47,002 bases of DNA from JBAOHV01 sp964450685 (GTDB lineage Bacteria > Actinomycetota > Acidimicrobiia > Acidimicrobiales > Microtrichaceae), in contig CAYVDN010000024.1 of the NCBI GenBank assembly GCA_964450685.1, forward strand, positions 1-47,002. The letters are read 5' to 3'. Made by a program: the position numbers and the translations under genes. Positions within the stretch are counted from its first letter, which is position 1. Each line of letters opens with the position of its first letter. Below, in pieces: positions 14,566 to 22,355 of the stretch. Below the pieces are notes generated by a model that was not told where the DNA came from, did not search any database, and saw nothing but the letters and a program-made list of their open reading frames with translations.

Positions 14566-15986
14566 GCCGCCCCGATCACCCCGACCGAGCCGATCACCCC
14601 GACCGAGCCGCCGACCGGGAGGACTCTCCACACGGGGCCGGGCCGATCGCGGCGGGGAACGAGATCTCCGATCACCGCGGCGGGTTCGGTGAGTTCGGCG
14701 GAGAGAGCAACGCGTTCATCGAGCGCACGTTCCGTGAGCGCATCATCGTGGTGGGGGTCAGCTTCCCTCCGCATGACGAACAGGCTGTCGAGGAGTCGCT
14801 AGACGAGCTGGACCAACTCGTCGACACCGCTGGTGCCGACGTAGTCGCCCGGGTCGTGCAGCGCCGCTCGGCACCGGATCCGGCCACCTATGTGGGTTCG
14901 GGAAAGGTCGCCGAGATCCGTGAGCTGGCCGAGGCCTTCGACTGCGACACCGTGGTGTTCGACGACGAGCTGAGCCCCGCCCAGCAGTACAACCTGGAGA
15001 AGCAGCTCGGTCGTACGGCGATCGACCGCACGGCGGTGATCCTCGACATCTTCGCCCAGAACGCGCACAGCCAGGAGGGCAAGGCCCAGGTGCAGCTGGC
15101 GCTGTACCGCTACCGGTTGCCGCGGCTGCGAGGTAAGGGCACCAACCTGAGCCAGCAGATCGGCGGGATCGGTACCCGCGGTGGTCCCGGTGAGACCCAG
15201 CTCGAGATCGACCGCCGGCGAATACAACGTCAGATCCACAAGCTCGAAGCGGACCTGCGCGACATAGCGGCGCACCGTCAGACCCAGCGCAAGGCGCGGG
15301 GACGTTCACGGCTGCGTCACGTCGTGATCGTCGGCTACACGAACGCGGGTAAGTCGACGTTGCTGAACCGGCTGACAGATGCCGGGGTCCTGGTCGAGGA
15401 CCGGCTGTTCGCGACGCTCGACGCGACGACCCGTCGCCTGAAGCTCCCTGGCGGTGAGTCGGTGCTGGCGACCGACACGGTCGGGTTCGTCCGCAAGCTT
15501 CCACACCAGCTCGTCCAGGCGTTCGCCTCCACGCTCGACGTCGTGAACGAGGGTGATCTGCTCGTACACGTCGTCGATGGGTCCGCAGCAGACCCCGACG
15601 GCAACATCGAGGCGGTGCGCCAGGTCGTCCGCGAGATCGGCGGTGACTCGGTGCCAGAGCTCCTCGTGTTCAACAAGGCCGATCGTTCCGATGACGCCCG
15701 TAAACTGGCCGAGCTGCACCCGGGTTCGATCGCTATCTCAGCAGCGACAGGGGAGGGGGTGGACGAGTTGCTCCTACGCATCGGCGACCGGCTGCGGGCT
15801 CTCGTCGCACCCGTCGACCTGCACGTCCCCTATTCGCGTGGCGACGTGCTTGCAGGGCTGCACCGCTCGGGTGACGTCCTGACCGAGACCCCCGACGACA
15901 CGGGTGTACGGGTGAGTGTCCGTCTCGAGCAGGCCGAGCTCGCCCGATACGACGAGTTCCGGGTCGAGCGGACGGCTGCTCGATGA
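14562..15986 (+). CDS. hflX: Ribosome-associated GTPase HflX
   Basis: 474 residues. HflX binds the 50S subunit and rescues or splits stalled ribosomes, especially after heat stress. The N-terminal HflX domain (IVVGVSFPPHDEQAVEESLDELDQL, YVGSGKVAEI) is followed by the glycine-rich linker SQQIGGIGTRGGPGE. The GTPase has G1 GYTNAGKST, G3 DTVGFVRKLP and G4 NKAD. The first ~50 residues are extra, rich in D, H, P and R, and partly encoded by a perfect 18-bp duplication. The ATG overlaps the dapF stop and its own stop overlaps dapC (ATGA both times). Confidence 0.95.
   Translation: MSRPDHPDRADHPDRAADREDSPHGAGPIAAGNEISDHRGGFGEFGGESNAFIERTFRERIIVVGVSFPPHDEQAVEESLDELDQLVDTAGADVVARVVQRRSAPDPATYVGSGKVAEIRELAEAFDCDTVVFDDELSPAQQYNLEKQLGRTAIDRTAVILDIFAQNAHSQEGKAQVQLALYRYRLPRLRGKGTNLSQQIGGIGTRGGPGETQLEIDRRRIQRQIHKLEADLRDIAAHRQTQRKARGRSRLRHVVIVGYTNAGKSTLLNRLTDAGVLVEDRLFATLDATTRRLKLPGGESVLATDTVGFVRKLPHQLVQAFASTLDVVNEGDLLVHVVDGSAADPDGNIEAVRQVVREIGGDSVPELLVFNKADRSDDARKLAELHPGSIAISAATGEGVDELLLRIGDRLRALVAPVDLHVPYSRGDVLAGLHRSGDVLTETPDDTGVRVSVRLEQAELARYDEFRVERTAAR
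14572..14607 (+). repeat. Tandem 18-bp duplication in hflX
   Basis: Two perfect copies of CCGATCACCCCGACCGAG lie side by side in the first codons of hflX, giving the peptide repeat DHPDRA-DHPDRA. The length is a multiple of three, so the frame is kept. It looks like a recent slippage event in a non-conserved tail. Confidence 0.9.
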
Positions 15987-17116
15987 CCGAGCCCTTCAGA
16001 CCTCCGCCGTACCCGTACGACAGGCTCGCCCCCCTGGTCGAACTTGCCGGAACGCATCCCGGGGGAGCGGTCGATCTCTCCATCGGCACACCATGTGACG
16101 ACCCGCCAGAATCCGTGCTTCGTGAGCTGGCCCGATCCGGGACGGAGCGGTCCTACCCGCCGTCGATCGGAACCGTCGCCCTGCGTGAGGCGGCAGCGTC
16201 GTGGTTCGATCGCAGGTTCGGCGTGAGGATCGACCCGGCCGAGGTCGCCGCGTGCGTCGGATCCAAGGAGCTGGTCGCGGGACTTCCGCACTGGCTGCGC
16301 CTGCGGGACCCCTCCCGTGACACGGTGCTGTACCCCGCGGTCAGCTACCCCTCGTACGCGATGGGCGCCACGCTTGCAGGATGCAGAGCAGTCCCCGTCG
16401 CCGTCGATGACCGATGGCGCCTCGACCTGTCGTCGGTCGACCCAGACGACACAGCCCGCGCTCTGCTGCTCTGGTCGAACACTCCCGGCAACCCCGCTGG
16501 GGGTCTCGACGACCTCGGCTCGGTCGCCGAGTGGGGGAGGACCAACGGTGTGCCCGTCTTCTCCGACGAGTGCTACGCGGAGTTCACCTGGGACGGGTCG
16601 GGTGCTGCAGACGGCAGGCCGGGCCGGACGATCCTGTCGAGCGGCCTGGACGGAGTGGTCGCCGTGCATTCGCTCTCCAAGCGGTCGAACCTGGCCGGGT
16701 TGCGCGTCGGCTTCTACGCAGGCGATCCGGAGCTCGTCCACTTCCTCAGCGAGGTGCGAAAGCACGCCGGGTTCATGGTTCCGGGCCCCGCCCAGGCGGC
16801 TGCTGTGGCCGCGCTGGCCGACCAGGCCCATGTGGATGCCCAGCGTGAACGCTACGACCGCCGTCTGCGGACGATCGCCTCGGTGCTGGCCGAGCTCGGA
16901 CTCGAAGTGACCCTGCCCGGAGGTGGCTTCTACCTCTGGGTTCCCGCTCCGGGGGGAGATGCGTGGGCACTGGCGGAGCTCCTGGCACGTCGGCTCGGCA
17001 TGGTTGTCAGCCCCGGGGAGTTCTACGGCGACGCGGCTCCGGGTCACGTACGTGTCGCCGCGGTGCAGCCCGACGACCGACTGGACCTGCTCGTGGCACG
17101 GCTGGCAACCGGCTGA
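15983..17116 (+). CDS. dapC: Succinyldiaminopimelate transaminase (DapC-type)
   Basis: 377-residue fold-type I PLP aminotransferase. Signature segments include LSIGTPCDDPP, the YPPSIGTVALREA helix, LLWSNTPGNPAGG, VFSDECYAEF (PLP-ring Asp and Tyr), and the Schiff-base lysine K233 in SLSKRSNLAGLRVGFYAGD. GGGFYLWVPAPG lies near the C-terminus. The close neighbours dapF, dapE and dapD strongly support the step N-succinyl-2-amino-6-oxopimelate to N-succinyl-LL-DAP, with glutamate as amino donor. By sequence alone it could be another class I/II aminotransferase. The ATG overlaps the hflX stop. Confidence 0.85.
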   Translation: MTEPFRPPPYPYDRLAPLVELAGTHPGGAVDLSIGTPCDDPPESVLRELARSGTERSYPPSIGTVALREAAASWFDRRFGVRIDPAEVAACVGSKELVAGLPHWLRLRDPSRDTVLYPAVSYPSYAMGATLAGCRAVPVAVDDRWRLDLSSVDPDDTARALLLWSNTPGNPAGGLDDLGSVAEWGRTNGVPVFSDECYAEFTWDGSGAADGRPGRTILSSGLDGVVAVHSLSKRSNLAGLRVGFYAGDPELVHFLSEVRKHAGFMVPGPAQAAAVAALADQAHVDAQRERYDRRLRTIASVLAELGLEVTLPGGGFYLWVPAPGGDAWALAELLARRLGMVVSPGEFYGDAAPGHVRVAAVQPDDRLDLLVARLATG

Positions 17117-17239
17117 TCAGCCGTCGCAGGCGGGACGGGGCTCGATCCCACAACCGGGCACCGACACCGCGATACCGTCGACCGGGTACTGCGTCGACGT
17201 CCGACCGACTCGGCGCGGATCGACGGAACCGGAGGTCTC

Positions 17240-18010
17240 ATGGCAGATGGAACGAAAGCCCCCAAGGGCGCGCTGATAGCCGGTCTGGTCCTCATACTTC
17301 TCGGCTTCGCCGGATGCGGCTACGGCTGCGTGTCGTTCGTCGGGATGATCGGTGACGTCTCGGACGCGATCAACTCCGCCAACACCACACCTCTGAACTC
17401 TCCGACGACGTTGCGCGCGACCGGCGAGGCAGGGATCCTGCTCACGTCGGATTCATCCGCGCGGTGCCTCGTCAACGACCCGTCCGGCAACGAGGTCACC
17501 ATCCGTGAGCCGGGAGCCGGGACGAGCGGAACCCTCGAGGTGAACGGCGAGACCCTCGAGCTCGCCTACTACTTCGACACTACGGCGGGGACCACCTACG
17601 ACGTCATCTGCGGCGACGAGATGGGCACCGGAACCGGGACGTATGCCGTCGCTCCGATCCCCAGCTTCGACGGCGTCGGTGGGATCTTCGCCGGTGGCGG
17701 TTCCGGGGTGGGGCTGTTCCTGATCGGTTTGATCGTGTTGATCGTCGGCCTGGTCCAGCGTTCCAAGTGGAAGAAGAACCGACCCATGACCCCACCGGGC
17801 GGGATGCCACCGGGAGGGATCGCGCCAGCAGGCGCGCCCGTTCCGCCGCCCCCGGGCGGACTCGGTTCCCCTGCTGCACCACACCTCCCGCCGGTTCCAC
17901 CGGCTCCGGGCTCGGTCCCACCGCCCCCGGGCTCAATCCCTCCCGCGCCCGGTTCGTTCCCACCGCCGTCTCCGGGGACGCCCCCACCTCCACCTCAGAG
18001 CGGGGTGTGA
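17240..18010 (+). CDS. Two-helix membrane protein with proline-rich tail
   Basis: 256 residues, family not recognised. TM1 (about residues 11-39, ALIAGLVLILLGFAGCGYGCV) precedes a ~100-residue external beta-rich domain with two cysteines (RCLVNDPSG and YDVICGDEMG) that may form a disulfide. TM2 (VGLFLIGLIVLIVGLV) and a ~75-residue cytoplasmic tail of PPPPG repeats follow. The Pro-rich tail suggests a scaffold or interaction role. The start has a clear GGAGG 4 nt upstream. The stop overlaps the GTG of dapE, so it is co-translated with dapE although nothing in it points to lysine synthesis. Confidence 0.8.
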   Translation: MADGTKAPKGALIAGLVLILLGFAGCGYGCVSFVGMIGDVSDAINSANTTPLNSPTTLRATGEAGILLTSDSSARCLVNDPSGNEVTIREPGAGTSGTLEVNGETLELAYYFDTTAGTTYDVICGDEMGTGTGTYAVAPIPSFDGVGGIFAGGGSGVGLFLIGLIVLIVGLVQRSKWKKNRPMTPPGGMPPGGIAPAGAPVPPPPGGLGSPAAPHLPPVPPAPGSVPPPPGSIPPAPGSFPPPSPGTPPPPPQSGV

Positions 18011-19074
18011 GTCGGGACCTCCTCGCTGCCACCGCCGACCTCGTGGCGGTGGCATCGGAGAGCTTCGACGAGGGCCAGATCACCGATCGCATCGAGAGCG
18101 AACTCCGCGCGATGTCGCACCTGGAGGTGGACCGCGTCGGCGACAACCTTGTTGCGCGGACCAACCTGGGGCGCGCCACGAGGGTGATCCTGGCCGGGCA
18201 CACCGACACCGTCCCGGCGAACGGCAACGCTGTCCCACGGATCGAAGGCGACGTCCTGTGGGGGCTCGGCTCGGCCGACATGAAGTCCGGGCTGGCGGTC
18301 ATGGGAGCGCTGGCCGACGCCCACACCGAACCTGCGGTCGATGTCAGCTATGTCTTCTACGCCCGCGAGGAGGTTGCTGCCGTGCACAGCGGGCTCGCGG
18401 AGCTGTTCGAGCTCCGCCCCGACCTGCTTGAGGGGGATGTCGCTCTCCTCGGCGAGCCGACCGACGGGCAGATCGAAGCCGGTTGCCAGGGGACGATGCG
18501 GCTACGCCTGGTGCTCCACGGCGCACGCGCACACATCGCCAGGGCCTGGATGGGGCGCAACGCGATACATCGTCTGGCTCCGTTGCTGACTGCTGTGGCC
18601 GCCCATGAGCCACGCAGACCCGAGATACTCGGCTGCAGGTACCACGAGGCACTCCAGTTCGTCCGCGTCGATGGGGGAGTTTCCGGCAACGTCGTACCCG
18701 ACCGGGTCGAGCTGGACCTGGTGCACAGATTCGCCCCGGACCGTTCGCCGTCGGAGGCCGAGGAGTTCGTCCGGGATCTGATCGAGCCGTTCCTCGAGCA
18801 GAGCGACCAGGTCGACGTGGTCGACACGTCGTCCGGTGCGTTGCCGGCGGTAGACCATCCGGTCGTCGCCACGATGATCAGCCGACACGAGCTGGGGGTC
18901 ACCGCGAAGCTCGGCTGGACCGACGTGGCACGCTTCGCCGAGCGGGGTGTTCCGGCGGTGAACTTCGGTCCGGGAGATCCGACCGTCGCCCACACGGCCG
19001 AGGAGCGGGTCCACCGCAACAGCATCGAACGCACCTACGCCGCTCTCGACGACCTCCTTCGCAACGGGATCTGA
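18007..19074 (+). CDS. dapE: Succinyl-diaminopimelate desuccinylase
   Basis: 355-residue M20-family metallohydrolase, the step that releases LL-DAP for DapF. Metal and catalytic motifs are GHTDTVP (His and Asp), GSADMKSG (bridging Asp), AREEVA (catalytic Glu pair), GEPTDGQIEAGCQG and the late VAHTAEERV (His). A dimerisation domain with HIARAWMGRNAIHRL lies between them. GTG 18007 is chosen because it overlaps the preceding TGA (GTGA) and gives the expected N-terminus; a longer reading would run through the proline-rich tail of the upstream gene in another frame. The dap neighbours settle the substrate among M20 options. Confidence 0.93.
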   Translation: MSRDLLAATADLVAVASESFDEGQITDRIESELRAMSHLEVDRVGDNLVARTNLGRATRVILAGHTDTVPANGNAVPRIEGDVLWGLGSADMKSGLAVMGALADAHTEPAVDVSYVFYAREEVAAVHSGLAELFELRPDLLEGDVALLGEPTDGQIEAGCQGTMRLRLVLHGARAHIARAWMGRNAIHRLAPLLTAVAAHEPRRPEILGCRYHEALQFVRVDGGVSGNVVPDRVELDLVHRFAPDRSPSEAEEFVRDLIEPFLEQSDQVDVVDTSSGALPAVDHPVVATMISRHELGVTAKLGWTDVARFAERGVPAVNFGPGDPTVAHTAEERVHRNSIERTYAALDDLLRNGI

Positions 19075-19150
19075 GACATCCGGCAGCAGACCAACTGCTT
19101 GGGTCACATCGACCCGTCCACCGGCCGCATCGATGCTTCCCGGGGCCGTC

Positions 19151-19156
19151 TACGCT
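19151..19156 (+). promoter_or_regulatory. dapD promoter -10 (TACGCT)
   Basis: TACGCT lies 47 bp before the dapD start in the 129-bp gap after dapE. The same hexamer precedes the genes at 32714 and 39001. No clear -35 is seen. Confidence 0.4.
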
Positions 19157-19203
19157 TCCTGCCGCATGGTGCCGAGCTCCGGCACCCCCGGTGAGGAGGC
19201 CCC

Positions 19204-20343
19204 GTGTCCGATCTGCGTCCGAGCGACCGTGACGAGTTCACCCGCATGGTCGGGTCCCTGCGTGGCCGTGAGGGATACCGTGATCCGGTCGCATTCGGTA
19301 TCGGCATCGCGACACATGCCCTGGCGGACGACTCGGTGCTCGACACGTGGTTCCCGGTGGTCAACTTCGGGGACAATCTCGGAGCAGCGGCGATCATCGC
19401 CGACGTGATCGGTCACGACGGTGGTGCTGGCACGTTCACCCTCACCGAGGAGGCGCTCGACGAGGTTCTCGCTCGCTGCGCACCGGTCCTGGACGACGGT
19501 GGGGATCATCCGAACCTGCAGGTGCTGTCCGAGCTGGCCGGCCACGTGCCGGCCGAACAGCCCCTACCGGTTCGCAAGAGGCCTGTCGTCACGTTCATCT
19601 CGTCCCTGGACGATGCCCCGGTCGACGCGCACGATGCCTACCTGCGCCTTCACCTGTTGTCCTACCGGCGGGTCGCGCCTCACGGGCTGAACCTCGACGG
19701 TGTCTTCGGCCTGCTCTCGAACGTCGTGTGGACCACGCTCGGTCCGTGCGACGTCGCGTCCTTCGAAATGGCACGCACCAGGTTGCGTGCAGCGGGTGTT
19801 CCCGTTGCAGTCACCAGCATCGACAAGTTCCCACGCATGCTCGACTACGTCGTTCCCTCGGGAGTGCGAGTGGCCGACGGCGAGCGGGTCCGTCTGGGGG
19901 CCCACCTGGCGGAGGGAACCACGGTGATGCACGAGGGGTTCGTGAACTTCAACGCGGGCACGTTGGGCAATGCCATGGTCGAAGGCCGGATCTCGGCCGG
20001 TGTGGTGGTGGGCGCCGACACCGACGTAGGTGGCGGTGCATCGATCATGGGAACGCTCTCCGGCGGCGGCAAGGAAGTGATCTCGGTGGGGGAGCAGTGC
20101 CTCATCGGCGCCAACGCGGGCATCGGGATCTCGTTGGGAGACCGCTGCGTGGTCGAGGCAGGCCTCTACGTCACCTCGGGCACCGTCGTGACGCTGCCCG
20201 ACGGAACCACGGCAAAGGCAAGGGATCTGAGCGGTAGCCCGGACCTCCTCTTCATCCGCAACTCGACGACCGGGCGTGTCGAGGTGCGACCCCGCTCAGG
20301 CACGTGGTCAGAGGGTCTGAACGCAGCGCTCCACGCCAACTGA
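19204..20343 (+). CDS. dapD: Tetrahydrodipicolinate N-succinyltransferase (actinobacterial type)
   Basis: 379 residues. Succinylates tetrahydrodipicolinate using succinyl-CoA, the committing step of the succinylase DAP branch. The C-terminal left-handed beta-helix has the diagnostic MHEGFVNFNAGTLG, ISAGVVVGADTDVGGGAS and GTLSGGGKEVISVG segments of the long mycobacterial-type enzyme, which is distinct from the ~275-residue proteobacterial DapD. The GTG start has GAGGAGG 4 nt upstream. Its own promoter is likely, since it is separated from dapE by 129 bp. It is convergent with lexA. Confidence 0.95.
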   Translation: MSDLRPSDRDEFTRMVGSLRGREGYRDPVAFGIGIATHALADDSVLDTWFPVVNFGDNLGAAAIIADVIGHDGGAGTFTLTEEALDEVLARCAPVLDDGGDHPNLQVLSELAGHVPAEQPLPVRKRPVVTFISSLDDAPVDAHDAYLRLHLLSYRRVAPHGLNLDGVFGLLSNVVWTTLGPCDVASFEMARTRLRAAGVPVAVTSIDKFPRMLDYVVPSGVRVADGERVRLGAHLAEGTTVMHEGFVNFNAGTLGNAMVEGRISAGVVVGADTDVGGGASIMGTLSGGGKEVISVGEQCLIGANAGIGISLGDRCVVEAGLYVTSGTVVTLPDGTTAKARDLSGSPDLLFIRNSTTGRVEVRPRSGTWSEGLNAALHAN

Positions 20344-20476
20344 TGGTCGGCCACCTGATCGGCTCGGGTGGCCTCGGACGATCCTGCTGAGAACGGTGGC
20401 AACACCGCTGTCGGGAGCGCGGTCGCGGTGACCGAGCGCTGCTGCCATCACGTCGCCGCCGGCCGGCCAGTTGGAG

Positions 20477-21133
20477 TCAGAGCTTGCGCAACACCGTCAC
20501 GACCTTGCCGTACACATGCACCTCATCGGCATCGAACCGCATCGGTTCCATAGTCGGGTTGGACGGTTCCAGGATCACTGAGGTCCCGTCCCGGCGGAAG
20601 GTCTTGACCGTGGCCTCGTCACCGGGAATGCCCGCGACCACCACATCGCCGTCGCGCGGGTCGCGTTCGACACGGGCCACTATGAAGTCGCCGTCGAGGA
20701 TTCCGGCGTCGATCATCGACTCCCCCCTGACACGGAGCATGAACAGCTCGCCTTCGCCGGTGAAGTCGGCGGGCAGGGGTACCAACTCCTCGACCTGCTC
20801 CTGGGCCAGCACGCCGACCCCGGCGGCGACGTCGCCCACCAGCGGCACGTGACGTGTGGGCCGGCGCTCGGCGGTCGCCCCGCTGGCGGTGTCTCCCGTG
20901 ACCTCTATGGCCCGCGGCTTCGTCGGGTCGCGACGCAGGTAGCCGAGTCGCTGGAGCGTGTGCAGGTGTGAGTGCACGGTCGAGGACGACGCCAGCCCGA
21001 CGGCCTCGCCGATCTCCCGCACCGAGGGCGGGTAGCCCCGTTCACCCACGGTGCGCTCGATGAAGCGCAGGATCTCCTGCTGTCGTTCGGTCAGTTGAGG
21101 CTGGCCCGAGGGGGTGGAAGACGACTTGGCCAT
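20477..21133 (-). CDS. lexA: SOS repressor LexA
   Basis: 218 residues. The N-terminal winged helix (LTERQQEILRFIERTVGERG, then SVREIGEAVGLASSSTVHSHL) is joined to the S24 peptidase domain. The self-cleavage bond is Ala104-Gly105 (DVAAGVGV), and the catalytic dyad is Ser139 (RGESM) and Lys177 (TVKTF). RecA-stimulated cleavage releases the SOS genes, here including recA and the divergent LysM gene. The start is chosen at the ATG preceded by GGAGGT; the frame is open further upstream but that would cross the operator region. SOS boxes in its own promoter imply autorepression. Confidence 0.98.
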   Translation of the reverse strand: MAKSSSTPSGQPQLTERQQEILRFIERTVGERGYPPSVREIGEAVGLASSSTVHSHLHTLQRLGYLRRDPTKPRAIEVTGDTASGATAERRPTRHVPLVGDVAAGVGVLAQEQVEELVPLPADFTGEGELFMLRVRGESMIDAGILDGDFIVARVERDPRDGDVVVAGIPGDEATVKTFRRDGTSVILEPSNPTMEPMRFDADEVHVYGKVVTVLRKL

Positions 21134-21154
21134 GGTGACCTCCGAGCGGTTCGG

Positions 21155-21170
21155 TCGAACAGATGTTTGG
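21155..21170 (-). promoter_or_regulatory. SOS box A (lexA-proximal, one mismatch)
   Basis: TCGAACAGATGTTTGG matches GAAC-N4-GTTC except the last base of the core (GTTT). It lies just upstream of the lexA ribosome binding site and next to TAAGGT (21171-21176 read on the minus strand), a possible lexA -10. Confidence 0.65.
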
Positions 21171-21196
21171 ACCTTAGCAGTTGTCAGCTCCCGGAA

Positions 21197-21212
21197 CGGA
21201 ACATTCGTTCGA
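21197..21212. promoter_or_regulatory. SOS box B
   Basis: CGGAACATTCGTTCGA has a perfect GAAC-ATTC-GTTC core, in the divergent lexA/LysM promoter region. Confidence 0.85.
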
Positions 21213-21220
21213 TCATCCAC

Positions 21221-21249
21221 TTGACATCGAACGAATGTTCGAACAGATT
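21221..21249 (+). promoter_or_regulatory. Promoter of the LysM gene
   Basis: A consensus -35 TTGACA (21221-21226) is followed after 17 bp by CAGATT (21244-21249). The spacer is occupied by SOS box C, so LexA would occlude the promoter. The start codon is 68 bp downstream. Confidence 0.65.
21227..21242. promoter_or_regulatory. SOS box C (perfect)
   Basis: TCGAACGAATGTTCGA is a full match to the TCGAAC-N4-GTTCGA consensus, inside the spacer of the LysM-gene promoter. Confidence 0.92.
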
Positions 21250-21255
21250 GGTGGA

Positions 21256-21271
21256 CCGAACATCCGTTCGA
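21256..21271. promoter_or_regulatory. SOS box D
   Basis: CCGAACATCCGTTCGA has a perfect GAAC-ATCC-GTTC core. It lies downstream of the LysM-gene -10, 46 bp before its start codon, so it could act as a roadblock. Confidence 0.85.
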
Positions 21272-21316
21272 AGCGGGAAGAGCTTCTTTGTCACACCACT
21301 TCCGGAGAATGACCAG

Positions 21317-21754
21317 ATGGCAGCAGTCATAGAACTCCACACCGGTAGAGCGCTCGAGCCGGCAAGCGTCGATGATGGCCGATCCGGGGTGCCCCGACTC
21401 CATGTGATCCAAGGCGGGCGATCGGCCCACGCCCTGCACATGCGCCGTGTCTTCCTCAGGCGGCGACTGCTTGCCCTCGGCGTCGTCGTGTTGCTCTGTG
21501 CAGCGATCGCCCAGGCAGTGCGCATGGGCGCTGTCGTCGTCGCCGGGTCGTCCTCGACTGCCGTCCACGCTGAGATGACGTACGTTGTCGAAGAGGGAGA
21601 CACGCTCTGGGAACTCGCGAGGATGGTCGACCCGTCCGCCGACCCGCGCGACGTCGTCGAACGGATCACCGACCTCAATTCGGACGGCTCAGCGGTTGAT
21701 GCGTCGGGTCTGCTCCGGGCGGGTGAGACCGTGAGACTGCCTGTCGCAGGCTGA
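21317..21754 (+). CDS. SOS-regulated LysM membrane protein (YneA/DivS/ChiZ-like division inhibitor candidate)
   Basis: 145 residues. A ~55-residue basic cytoplasmic head is followed by one membrane helix (LLALGVVVLLCAAIAQAV) and an external LysM domain (TYVVEEGDTLWELARMV...LRAGETVRLPVAG). The ATG has GGAG 9 nt upstream. It is divergent from lexA, with three perfect-core SOS boxes in and around its promoter. This arrangement is that of B. subtilis yneA, Corynebacterium divS and mycobacterial Rv2719c, whose products halt septation during the SOS response. The architecture and position are visible; the division-inhibitor role is inferred. LysM would bring it to peptidoglycan. Confidence 0.85.
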   Translation: MAAVIELHTGRALEPASVDDGRSGVPRLHVIQGGRSAHALHMRRVFLRRRLLALGVVVLLCAAIAQAVRMGAVVVAGSSSTAVHAEMTYVVEEGDTLWELARMVDPSADPRDVVERITDLNSDGSAVDASGLLRAGETVRLPVAG

Positions 21755-21853
21755 GGCTTTGTTTGGCGTGTGCATTGGCTGGTCGGGTGTGGCCTCGTGG
21801 TCGTCGAGCCCCCGTGGCGCGCCTGTGTCGGACGGAGCAGTAGCGTTGTTCTC

Positions 21854-22330
21854 ATGCGCTGCCCCGCTTGTGGATCCGTCGAGGACCGCGTGGTGGACTC
21901 ACGCGCAGCAGACGACGGATCGTCGATCCGCCGCCGGCGTCAGTGCGAGAGGTGCTCGAACCGGTTCACCACGTTCGAACGGCTCGAGGAATCGGCACCG
22001 GTCGTCGTCAAGCGCGACGGCCAGCGGGAGCCTTTCGACCGCTGCAAGATCGAGATCGGAATCCGGGCAGCCTGCAAGGGGCGTCCTGTCGATGAGCAGG
22101 CCATCGCCAGCTTGGCGCTCAAGGTCGAGGACGAGTTGCCCGTCGACCGGGGTGAGGTCGGCGCGGCACAGGTCGGCGAGCTCGTTCTCGAGGGGCTCCG
22201 CCACCTTGACCCTGTCGCGGCGCTACGGTTCGCAAGCGTGTACAAGGCTTTCGAGGAGCCAGAGGACTTCGAGCGGGAGATTCAGCTCCTTGGCGGACCC
22301 GACGGTGCCGCAGGGTCAGCTGTCGACTGA
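21854..22330 (+). CDS. nrdR: Ribonucleotide reductase repressor NrdR
   Basis: 158 residues. A zinc ribbon (C3, C6, C31, C34 in MRCPACG and QCERC) is followed by an ATP-cone domain (VVKRDGQREPFDRCKIEIGIRAA). NrdR senses ATP/dATP and represses ribonucleotide-reductase genes through paired 16-bp NrdR boxes. The likely target here is nrdJ, 1.2 kb downstream beyond the RibD-like gene. TAGCGT (21841-21846) ends 7 bp before the ATG, and no ribosome binding site is visible, so a leaderless mRNA is likely. I could not identify a convincing NrdR box upstream of nrdJ by eye. Confidence 0.96.
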   Translation: MRCPACGSVEDRVVDSRAADDGSSIRRRRQCERCSNRFTTFERLEESAPVVVKRDGQREPFDRCKIEIGIRAACKGRPVDEQAIASLALKVEDELPVDRGEVGAAQVGELVLEGLRHLDPVAALRFASVYKAFEEPEDFEREIQLLGGPDGAAGSAVD

Positions 22331-22355
22331 CCTATCGCTCCGCCTCCGCACGGCC

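Noticed and set aside
13099..14631. 510-codon minus-strand open frame across miaA/dapF
   Set aside because: Shadow of high-GC codons opposite conserved genes.
20972..21316. Longer N-terminal reading of the LysM gene across the lexA region
   Set aside because: It would cover the lexA coding sequence and the SOS operators; ATG 21317 has its own ribosome binding site and gives the expected topology.
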